Assembly (NCBI GenBank): GCA_951799405.1
Contig: OX637361.1
Coordinates: 12,312,170 to 12,376,169, forward strand
Source of the DNA: Agapetus fuscipes
Lineage: Eukaryota > Arthropoda > Insecta > Trichoptera > Glossosomatidae
Reading direction: 5' to 3'
Length of the DNA stretch: 64,000 nucleotides
The notes under the pieces are model-generated. The model was not told the origin of the DNA and ran no database searches. It saw only the letters and a list, made by a program, of their open reading frames with translations. The translations under genes were made by a program, and so were the position numbers. This document shows positions 10,784 to 20,900 of this stretch, piece after piece; position 1 is the first letter of the stretch; each line of letters opens with the position of its first letter.

Positions 10784-11362
10784 CTATTCTGGCTTTGACA
10801 AATTTTGGAGCCAACTTTGTACAGAAGTATTTCCCTGCATTTGATTACATATTGTAGATAATTCCTCTGTATTTTTAATTTCAGATGTTGTCAGTAAAGT
10901 TGCATATTTTTCTGACAATCCATGAATTATTATGTCCATAAGTTCCTTATCATGCATTCTTTTATTTAATAAATTATTTTTTGATTTTACCTTTAAAATA
11001 TAAACAGATGCATTATCATGACCTTGTACCATATTTAAAATTTCTAACTTAAGATTCCTTTGAAAGTCATATTTTTCAAATTGTTGTAAGAATTTGGTTT
11101 TAAAAATTTTCCAATCAAATTCACAGTTAATTGCTCTGTACCAAGTTAACGGAAAATCTGTTAAAAATATAGGCATACACTCTACCAAATAATCTAATTT
11201 TAATTTGTAGACTTTGGCTAATTCTTCTAACCTTATTATAAATTCATTTGGTTCACTTTCACCATTAAAAGATATTTTTAATTTGAGAGGATCAAAATTT
11301 ATGGACTCCATTGTGTTACTTTCTAAATCCTTTTTATTATTTATTTTTTTAGATTTCATCAT
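10784..11362 (-). CDS. Retrotransposon Gag-like protein
   Basis: The 192-residue ORF shows a Retrotrans_gag-type capsid pattern: LTWYRAI at about residues 73-79, a DWKIFKTKFLQQF helix, then a conserved-looking EILNMVQG and a C-terminal helix ending in QMQG. It would form the particle shell. No zinc knuckle is present. The start at 11362 is the first Met after stops; 18 residues in there is a second Met. It ends well before the 3' LTR, so the remaining internal 800 bp is non-coding. Full-length relatives normally continue into pol, which is absent here. Confidence 0.7.
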   Translation of the reverse strand: MMKSKKINNKKDLESNTMESINFDPLKLKISFNGESEPNEFIIRLEELAKVYKLKLDYLVECMPIFLTDFPLTWYRAINCEFDWKIFKTKFLQQFEKYDFQRNLKLEILNMVQGHDNASVYILKVKSKNNLLNKRMHDKELMDIIIHGLSEKYATLLTTSEIKNTEELSTICNQMQGNTSVQSWLQNLSKPE

Positions 11363-11806
11363 TTGCTGTATATTTTCAATTTGTGTAATGAGAAAAAATC
11401 ATTTCATCTCAAAAAAAATTTCATACAAATTAAATATAACACCATCTATATATATTTATCTAAACTGATTTGAAACAAACTGGTTCATATCCATTCTTCA
11501 TTCCCCCGCGACGTTCGATTTTTAAATGTTCATTTCTTCCGAACGTAGGTAGGTAATTTGAATTCTCTTGCCTTCAATATTTTCAAAACCGCCTTTTAAA
11601 ACTTGCAATTTCTTGTTTTAAATTGTATAAGTTGATGCCTTCAATAGCTTTTAAACGTGTTGATGCTTTCACAACCATAAATCTGTTCAATTTTAATTAT
11701 TTCATATATTGTATTGTTTTCAATGTCATTTATTGGAATCGAATGTCATTTGTTTTTGTTTGAGAAAATTTTCTTCATAGGAATTTCATTTACAGATTTT
11801 TCTTTT

Positions 11807-11822
11807 ACGTTGGGCGCCAAAA
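11807..11822 (-). promoter_or_regulatory. Primer-binding site
   Basis: The minus-strand sequence TTTTGGCGCCCAACG follows the 5' LTR. TGGCGCC is the typical start of a PBS complementary to a tRNA 3' end; the exact tRNA was not checked. Confidence 0.7.
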
Positions 11823-12084
11823 TGTGAGGGTTTTTCCAATAGTCCTACTGATTGACACAATTAATAATATAACATACACACTTTAATATGTTTACTTTTA
11901 TTTCTTTCACAATGTATACACAATTAACTACAGCACAATAATATTCTTTATTCTTAATTACACAGGCTTGTGGCTATCCCTCCAGGCAAGCTTCTCCCTC
12001 TTTCTGCCTTCCTTTGTTTTCCTTTTCATTCAAATTCAAATCTCATGTTCCATTTTACCTAACAAACAAATCCATCTCGTTACA
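11823..12084 (-). repeat. 5' LTR of the gag-only element
   Basis: 262-bp copy on the upstream side of the gag ORF, followed on the + strand by target duplication AGGT. Confidence 0.92.
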
Positions 12085-12127
12085 AGGTATATATTCTATC
12101 AGTCCTAGCTTCTAGGTATACCTACAT

Positions 12128-12347
12128 CTATAATCTGTAATCTAAGTTGCAAAGACACATTGAAATTAAAAATTCATATTAAGTAAATGGATACCCACAA
12201 ACGACACGTGTAAGTTTGCGCTTATAAATGCTGCGAAACCCTGTTACTTTTGCCGACCTTCCGTGAATCAGGAGTGACATTGGCAAAGTGAACCTTTTTT
12301 ACAGCATGAGTAGTCAGCCTCATGCACCAACCTACAAGCCAAGGAAT
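12128..12347 (-). mobile_element. R1 interspersed repeat
   Basis: Reverse-strand copy running from the tail complement TAATCTAAGTTGC to the head complement AAGCCAAGGAA. Moderately diverged. Confidence 0.75.
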
Positions 12348-12638
12348 ATATAATTATTTAACACCTAGGTACTTACCTATCTACAAAACTAAGTTCGTTG
12401 TACCTCGGAATTGGATGGCACACATTTGGCAAATGGATCATCGACGTCTGGAGCCTATAGTTGTAATGATAAATGTTGAAAGACGCCAGACAGTAGGGAG
12501 ATCCAAAAAAAATGCTGAATGAAGTTTGAATAGCTAGACGAGCGAGTCATTTAAGAATCTGAAATAAATGGTGTATTTCGGGCACAGAGGTGGAAATGAG
12601 AAGCATTGGCTCTTGCATTTCATCGTACAGGGAATAAC

Positions 12639-12822
12639 ACTGAAGTCTCATCACCACCGTAAATCCTGAAGACTTGTCACTGTCCAATCAGCTGTTCACT
12701 TGCGGCCATCTTGTCTTCATACCACAGAGTAAACTTCATACTAATCTAAAAATTGACTTATAATATCTGTAATCTGAACGATATTCGGTAGATAGGATCT
12801 ACCGTGGGGATGAGACTTCAGA
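12639..12822. mobile_element. R2 inverted-repeat MITE, diverged
   Basis: Left part CTGAAGTCTCATCACCACCG is mirrored at the right by CCGTGGGGATGAGACTTCAG. The middle holds CAGCTGTTCACTTGCGGCCA, shared with the copies at 38785-38950 and 49785-50537. Confidence 0.65.
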
Positions 12823-12893
12823 GGTCTTGAGACAGGCGTTTTGCAGATCTCTTTTTGTGCGGCAGTTTCAGAAATAAAAATTACCATCCAGCA

Positions 12894-13020
12894 GGTCCAT
12901 CCAGCCTTACAGCAACTGAGTCTTGCTTGAGTATTGGCGCTTTCTACAGCGACGACCGCAAGCTCGCAGAGGGCTCTTGAGGTGTGAGACACACAAAAAC
13001 AGCGCTCATCAAATAAATCA
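12894..13020 (+). mobile_element. SINE B 3' half
   Basis: Starts at GGTCCATCCAGCCTTACAGC and ends CAGCGCTCATCAAATAAATC. The tRNA-like head is missing. Confidence 0.65.
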
Positions 13021-13865
13021 TTCTAATATTATTATTACCATGGTAGGAAATCGAAAATCGTACGTCCCCCAGTGCTTGTTTGACTTTTCTAGCATTTGAT
13101 TCAAAGATGGTCTTTGAATGAAATTGTCATAAGAATCACATTCTACACAATCTGAGCTAAGAAAAAAACGTAAAACACGATCATGTAAGAGTGGTTTAAT
13201 TATTTTTTAAATAAATTTTCCGTTTTCATAATACACATTGGTACAGTACCTATACTTTACGTACACATACAAACATTGCTCATGTGAAATTATCTCTCAT
13301 GGACATAAGACAAAAAAGCACTAAGGGGACGTGAAATCGACAACCTTCGTTGAAGAGGCATAAGAAGGAAAATAAAAATAAACAGTACTTACTCTAGGCG
13401 AAGATGGAATTTATTTTTATAACATGGTGATGCAGATGTAGGTACTATCTACATAAAGGTAAAATAAAATGAAAAACGTACCTAAATAATGTATGAAAAT
13501 AAATATAAAAGTAAAGTATGTGTGTGTATAAAAATCATTTATAAGTAGGCACTAAGTACTTCAATATTTAATGAAGTGACTTAAAGCTACAGCACAATTG
13601 ATTAAGTGCAAATTGAAAAGGTACGTGGTTTTGTGGGGGACTTTCAATTGCCTCCTCTGTCACACTGTGTCAATTGAAATATTTTATGATTCGGAAACAT
13701 ACCAAAATGGTGATGATGAACTAATCGGCCAAAATCATTCGCCAAATCTACTCAAACTGTTACAATAATATATTGTAAGATAATGGCTGAATAACAGCAA
13801 TTAGTCCAATAAAATATGTACAAAAAATCATGATTTTACTTCCAATACTTATTTGACAGCAATGT
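13021..13865. other. No gene recognised
   Basis: AT-rich sequence with no ORF or repeat match that I can support. Confidence 0.45.
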
Positions 13866-14272
13866 TAAACCATTGTACTACAAGAGTGATTGGGTGACCA
13901 CAATTTTAAACCATTGCAGGTACTACAAGGGTGATTGGGTGACCACAATGTTAAAACATTGTAGGTACTAGAAGGGGGATTGGGTGGGATTGTACTACAA
14001 GGGCGATTGGGTGACAGCAATGTTAAACCATTGTACATACATACTACAAGGGTGATTGGGTGACCACAATTTTAAACCATTGCAGGTACTACAAGGGTGA
14101 TTGGGTGACAACAATGTTAAAACATTGTAGGTACTAGAAGGGGGATTGGGTGAGATTGTACTACAAGGGTGATTGGGTGACAGCAATGTTAAACCATTGT
14201 ACATACATACTAAAAGGGTGATTGGGTGATAGCAATGTTAAACCATTGTACTATAAGGGTGATTTCATAATA
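13866..14272. repeat. Minisatellite with higher-order 166-bp period
   Basis: A 40-45 bp motif (ACTACAAGGGTGATTGGGTG with AATGTTAAACCATTGTA) recurs about nine times. Variant subunits repeat in the same order, so the GACCACAATTTTAAACC variant recurs 166 bp apart (13896 and 14062). The ORF in it is a by-product. Confidence 0.85.
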
Positions 14273-14402
14273 AATTTAGGTACACCTTTTGTTCAAGTGC
14301 ATTAAAATTAAAAATTACTATAAAATGTCTCACTATTTCATATAATCATGGCAAAAAAAATACTTTAAAAATGTCCTAAGAAAGTAAAAAATTAGCATGA
14401 GG

Positions 14403-14560
14403 TCTGTACGTGAATTGGCATAGACAATATTTTGTTGTCACCTAGCCGGTTGCTAGGGAAAAAGCATACAAATAATATTTATTTGGTTGCCAAGGACGGC
14501 AGTCTCATACAAGACTGACGTTTGCTCGCCGAGAAAAGTTCCAAAATAAATAAATAAAAT
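14403..14560 (+). mobile_element. R6 dispersed repeat
   Basis: Best-preserved copy: GGCATAGACAATATTTTGTT, GCCGGTTGCTAGGGAAAAAG, then GGTTGCCAAGGACGGCAGTC and AAGACTGACGTTTGCTCGCC. Confidence 0.55.
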
Positions 14561-14778
14561 GCTCCGACTTCATTAAAGAACCGAATATCATTGAAAAAAA
14601 ACAAGTAAAAGTAAATAAAATAAACTGTTATAAAAGTTATGTAGGTATCGGTAAGTATTGAAATTTTGAATTTCGAACATTCTTGTTTAAATTTTAACCA
14701 GGGTGACCAGCTTGAAAAATAAACTTTTCAAGGTCATCATTATGTGTGGACAAATTTCCAATACAAAACTGTCGCGCT

Positions 14779-15027
14779 ATATCTGTAATCTAAGTTGCAA
14801 AGATATATTGACATTTAAGCCTCATATTTAATGCATTTCCAAAAGCAAGCACATGTAAGTTGCCGCTTCCACATGCTGCATGTGTACGTATACAAAATAA
14901 ACTAAGCCTCACATGGACATAAACCACGCAAATCCTGCCGCTTTTCCCTGAAACCGGGGTGGCAAAAGTGAACTAAGTTTTTACAGCATGGGAGGTAAGC
15001 CTCATACCGACCTATTAGTCAAGGAAC
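14779..15027 (-). mobile_element. R1 copy, left arm of inverted pair
   Basis: Full-length minus-strand copy lying 43 nt from a plus-strand copy, heads facing each other. Confidence 0.8.
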
Positions 15028-15070
15028 TGATATACAAGGCGCTAATATCGTTCCTTGTAATAAATACTAG

Positions 15071-15315
15071 TTCCTTGACTTATAGGTTGATACGCGGCTG
15101 ACCACCCATACTGTTAAAAATGGTTCACTTTGCCAATGTCACCCCTGTTTCAGGGAAGGACGGCAGGAGTTGCAGGGTGTATATCCATTTGGGTTTTATG
15201 TTGTAGGTTCACATGCGGCATGTGCAAGCGCGAATTTGTACATGTCTACTTTTGAGAATGCTATAATGTGAATCCCCAATGTTACACATTTTTGCAATTT
15301 AGATTGAATTAGAGA
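15071..15315 (+). mobile_element. R1 copy, right arm of inverted pair
   Basis: Full-length plus-strand copy beginning TTCCTTGACTTATAGG. Its 3' tail ends about 30 nt beyond the polyadenylation signal of Ly6 gene A, which is transcribed towards it. Confidence 0.85.
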
Positions 15316-15346
15316 TAATATCCAAAACTCTATATAAATTGAATCC

Positions 15347-15352
15347 TTTATT
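15347..15352 (-). terminator. AATAAA polyadenylation signal, Ly6 gene A
   Basis: AATAAA on the minus strand, 46 nt beyond the stop codon of gene A. Confidence 0.7.
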
Positions 15353-15397
15353 CGAATACTTATTTTAAGTGAATACAACTATTCTGTCAATTATGTT

Positions 15398-15612
15398 TTA
15401 CATGTTTTTGAGTAAGAATGAGGCAGCGGTGACTGTGAGGAGTATTGGAGAGAAGATTGCTGAGGAGGTTGCAGCGTTGCAGCCATCTTCGAAGCACTGG
15501 CACACCTTTTCTGAATGCCCCTCATTGTCGGCTGTGTAGCACGGGTTCTTGTACTTCACCCAGCCGCAAGACCTCACAACTCTGGCGTCTATGTTCTTTA
15601 CTTTGTCCATCA
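15398..15612 (-). CDS. Ly6 gene A exon 3
   Basis: Starts after TTTTTTCAG and encodes RSCGWVKYKNPCY, the CQC...GCNA end of the domain and the hydrophobic GPI tail, then the stop at 15398-15400. Confidence 0.88.
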
Positions 15613-17873
15613 CTGAAAAAATAAATACATATTGCTTAGGTAAAATATAAGTGTTTTCATTGTTGGTATGAGGCAGGGGCGTGCATCCCATACAGGCACA
15701 TGCGCCTAATATCTAATCTAATCTAATCTAATCTAAGCTGCAAATATATATATCATTTAATATTCATATTAAATGCATTCCCACAAGCAGATATGTATAA
15801 TTTCGCGCTAACACATGCTGCATGTGGACCTACAATATAAAAACCCAATCTCAAATGAACATAAGCCTTGCAACTCTTGCCGTCCTTCCCTGAAACAGGG
15901 GTGACATTGGCAAAGTGAACCATTTTTTACAGTATGGGTGGTCAGCCGCATAACTGCATAATAGATAGGCAATATATGGTAAAAAACCATTTTTAAGCTT
16001 GATACTCAGATTAAAAATTCTAAATTTAAGCTCGATTGGAGCCATCGTTAGCACTTCAGTCAATTTCAAATGAGTTATTGTAAAGGAATGGGAGAAAAAA
16101 ATTATTCTGAAATTTATATACTCTTGAGGAAATTGAAAGGAATTGACTCTGGAGGAAATGAAAGAAGTGTGTAAGGACAGAAATAAATGGCGGTTGATCT
16201 GTGTTGTTGACGGCTAGGGTTTTTTAAAATTAGAATTTGTTTTCTGTTAGTTTTTGATGTCCATACATATTATATTAGAATTTGTTGATTTAAAAAATGT
16301 AAGTTGTAGTGTATGTTCCTTGACTTATAGGTTGGTATGCGGCTGACCACCCATGCTGTAGGAAATGGTTCACTTTGCCAATGTCACCCCTGTTTCAGGG
16401 AAGGTCGGCAAGAGTTGCAGGGTGTATGTGCATGTGAGATTCGGGTTTTTATATTGTACGACCACATGCTTGTACCTGCTGTACGAACACATATTGTACG
16501 AGGCATGTTTAAGCGCGAACTTGTACGTGCCTGTTTGTGAAAATGCATATAATGTGAATCTTTAATGTAACGTATACCTTGCAACTTAGATTAGATTAGA
16601 TTTACCTATACCCTATGCACGCGATGGCTCCAATCAAACAAATTTTGAATTGTAAATCTAAAAATCAAGCTTAAATGGTTGTTTACCATATATTGCCTAC
16701 CTATTAGGCGCATGTGCTTGTATGGGATGCACGCATATTTGCAACTAAAATTAAAGATTAATTACCTACAGGTAGTTCACGCTTACACAATGCCAAAGTT
16801 CATTAAGGTCAATTGCCCTTAATTAGGAGGTGAGACTGACCACCCATAATGGAAAAAATATCATTCCTTTACCTAGGTGTCACAAAATTTAAGAGATAAA
16901 ATATTATGAATGGTAAAAAAATTGTACTCTGTCGTGTGCAAATTGAATAGTTGATTTTAATAAATTAAATTAGGATGATTTATTTGGTGAGCGCTGTTTT
17001 TGTGTGTATCACACCTCAAGAGCCCTCTGCGAGCTTGGTCGTCGCTGAAGAAAGCGCCAATTCTCAAGCAAGACCCAGTTGTTGTAAGGCTGGATGGACC
17101 TTTTGATGACCGGTCTTTGGTAAAGGTTTATGAATTTGTTAACCCAGCGAAGAGCAAATTTGAAAATATAAATGGTATATTTTTTGTGCTCCGCCGGGAT
17201 TCGAACCAACGACCTTCCAGTTACGAGTCCGAAATGTTACCACCTGGACTACGGACCGGTCAAAATAAAGAACTGAGTACAGAAATATTCAATTTTAGAC
17301 GAATTATTCACTTTAGTTCTATCTACCAAGGTTAAGTTTTTATTAACAAGGCCTGTGGATAAAGAAATATTAAACGTCGTCAAACACTGCGAGTTTTTGA
17401 ATTATTAGAAAATTAATTATGTATCGAAATGCATGGCGGAGCTAATCTCTTGTGTGCTGCATGATAAAAATACTCACTTGATTTTTCTATGATGTTCTAT
17501 AAAACGCAACCAAGCTACACATATAGTGTAACTTATTGCCTGCGTTATCCCTAAAGACGTCGCATATGGCGATTCGGGACGCAAAAAAAAAACGCAATTA
17601 AGCTACACATGTAGTGTAACTTCTTGTCTGCGTTATCCCCGAAGGCGTCGCATGTGGCGATTCGGGACCTATTTATTCTTACGGGTAAGGGGGCCAGCCT
17701 CACACCAACCACTTTCAGTTGAAGTGGGGGTTTCTCAGCTCCCGGGGGCGTGGTTCTCATTTCTTGTGAAGGCTGAGTACACCTTGCCGGTATTAATTTT
17801 GGGTTTGAAATAGACACCGAAAGGGGAAATCATTTCTGACACCCTCGGTGGGGATCGAACCCTTGCTCTCGGC

Positions 17874-17904
<31 letters not shown>

Positions 17905-20900
17905 GTATAGCGCCGTTTCGTGACTACTGTCACTGCAAGGGCGCTTTAATGAAATGGAATTAGTCTACCAACTGAGCTATCGAACGGACTTTTTACGAGC
18001 TTGATCGTCGCTACAAAAAACGCCAATTCTTAAGCAAGACCTAGTTGCTGTAAGGTTGGATGGACTTTTGATGACCGGTCTTTGGTATAGGTTTATGATT
18101 TTTTTAACCCAAAAGAGCAAATTTGAAAATATAGATGGTATATTTTTGTGCTCCGCCGGGATTCGAACCCACCACCTTCCATTACGAGTCAGAAGTGTTA
18201 ACCGCTAGACTACGGACCGGTCTATGTTTCTCTAATACGTTTTCTCATTTTTCGCTGTTTGACGATTTTGGTACTCATGGCCTTTTTAAATAAATCAACC
18301 GTTGAATTCACAACGCCTATTTGGTTATTGCATGAACTGTGTTTTTATTTAACCATTACGGTTGGTTGATTTCAAATGCAACTGTGTTCAGTGAATAATT
18401 TCCATTGTGAATGTCGTAAAAAACTGACAAGGGCAGCCGATAAAGGTTGAATGTTTGCGTCCCAGATTATCAAACACACACATAAAAGCGTTGATTTTAC
18501 TGTTTGAGGCATGTAAGGCTCTGCCATCAGTATGAAACATAAAATAAAGCCATTTTAGATATAGGCATATAGGTCGCGTCATGTAAAAAGAACGCTGTGG
18601 AGAAGTGGAGGGGGTGTGTTTGCGCATGGGTTACAGTCGCGCAAGTACCAAAAAGTCCGCTAAATCGCCTACTGCGCAGCTCGCCGCCAGCGTTCTTTTT
18701 ACATGACGCGACCTATAACGTTAGTTTTCTTACAAATCTCACAAATTACAATGTACACATTGTTAACCGCCTTAGTTATTTTGAAAATATTTTATTTCTT
18801 CTACTTTTTATTATTTAGTTAGAGCTGAGAAATGCACATTGTAGCCATACAAGTATTTTCAAAAGCTAATATTTTCTTTCTAATTGCTATTATTTTATGT
18901 TTGTGAGAGAGTACGTTACATTGAGAAATAACATAGAGGAACAGAAACTAGCTTACTCCATTGATACATACTATAGTCCACATTTGTCTCAGTCCTGTCA
19001 AACGTTGCAGTGGTATAGTCATACGAAATAAGGCAATTTTGTCCAAATCCATTTTGTGTTTGGACACCCAATTTTAACACATGCCATAATGTCTTAATAT
19101 TTAATGCATAATGCCTTTTTCCTTTAAAATTCGTCAATTCTGAGCGATCACAATATTTATAACGCGTTTTATCTGTCAACTCTAGGTATGTTTGGACCTG
19201 TTCGGCAGCCATTATTATTCGCAATAGTGCCAACTTTCTAGGAACAATTTTACATTCGTCAGAGTTTTTTTGTACGCATGGAAATGATACTGTAAAATTC
19301 TTTGTTCTCTTTCATACTAATGACCATTTTCGTACGTAAGTTGAAACAGATATGAGTCGTATAAATGCAAACGCCGTCAACCCCTTACGCGATGATTTTG
19401 AGAAAAATAAACTTGTAAACTTGTAAAACGACAACACCAGTTGGAGATGACGGCGTATGCACAAAATCACACTTTTTCAATTAAAATTACGAAGGAGACT
19501 TTAAGTGAGGCTTACATTATATCGCACACAACAAATGATTTGTTACACTGCGCAGAATCCAATTCAATCATTATCTCAAAAATCATAAATTTTGGAGATG
19601 ACGGGTTCCTTGACTTATAGGTTGGTATGCGGCTGACCACCCATGCTGTAAAAATGGTTCACTTTGCCAATGTTACCCCTGTCTCAGGGAAGGACGGCAA
19701 GAGTTGCGGGGTGTATGTCCATTGGAGATTCGGTTTTTATGTTGTAGGTTCACATGAGGCATGTGCAAGCGCGAACTTGTACGTGTCTGGTTGTGTACGT
19801 GCCAATGTAACATATCTTTGCAACTTAGATTAGATTAGACGGCGGGCGTTTGCAGTTATACGACTCATATAATATAATGTCTATTTTCGTTTAAATAACT
19901 TCTAGTCCACAGAATTCAGAAGTCAATGGTACGTTAGATATTATAATGCTAGGTAGTTGTTACCTTTGATGAGCTGCTTCCTGCAGAACGGCTCGTTGGG
20001 ATACTGTTCCGTGCACTCCGTGGGTATGAGGATGCCTCTGGAGTGGTAGATGTTGATCTCATTGCCGCAAGCCGAGTTGTTGACGCTGTTGCACTGGAAG
20101 CACTTGATGGCGTCTGCTGGGGGAGACAACACGTGGTCACAATAAAAAAAAAAAAGTTTAAAACTTTCACTTTCATGGCCGATGTTAATGATAAACAAAT
20201 CGTTTTTGTGTTCTTTCGGGCTTGACCATGTCCTATCTGCCGACGTTTTGCTTTCACGAGCAGAAAGCATCCCCAAGGCGAGTTATCAAAGCGGTTTTTA
20301 TTGTCAACGAAACGTTTCTCCAACCATAATTACAATTATTATAACTTCACAATTATTTTATTTTATCGGGTATACAGAGAGGGTGTCTCCTGAAGACGTT
20401 AGCTACTTATTAGACTTAGACATAAGTTCTCTTATAACGGTTTGTGTAATATCCGATAAAAAAATTTCAACAGCTGTGTAGGTAGTTATAATTATTGCAA
20501 ATATCGCTGCCTTAGTTCTTGTTATCGTATACCTACGCCATTGAGAAAATTTTACATGAGCAATGTTTGCATGTGTACTGGACCAATGTGTCTTATGAAA
20601 ACAAGAAATTTATTGAAGAAATATTTAAAAGAACTCTCACATTATCGAGTTTGACGGTTTTTCTTAGATCAGATTGTGTAGAATTTGATTCATAAGACAA
20701 CTGCTTGAAAAAGTCATATTTGACAAGATTGGCGTATACGATAAACAAGAACTGAGGGAGCGATATGTCAAACGACCGTAATTCCAACTTAAACCTAACA
20801 AGTATTTCCAACCAGTTAACACCAACGCGCGTCCTCGAAAACAACGAAAGCCGCCACGGCGCTTTGATAAGTCGCCTTGAGGATGCTTTCTGCTCGTGAA

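Larger units (their letters stand above)
9682..12084 (-). mobile_element. Gag-only LTR retrotransposon with matching LTRs
   Basis: Two 262-bp direct repeats (9682-9943 and 11823-12084), read by eye as identical, begin TGTAAC and end CTCACA on the coding (minus) strand, with a 4-bp target duplication AGGT at 9678-9681 and 12085-12088. A primer-binding site follows the right-hand (5') LTR and a purine tract precedes the left-hand (3') LTR. The interior holds one gag-like ORF and AT-rich filler but no protease, RT or integrase, so it is non-autonomous and must use another element's enzymes. LTR identity points to recent insertion. Confidence 0.92.

Noticed and set aside
13995..14204. 69-residue repetitive ORF (minus)
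   Set aside because: It is a by-product of the 40-45 bp minisatellite.
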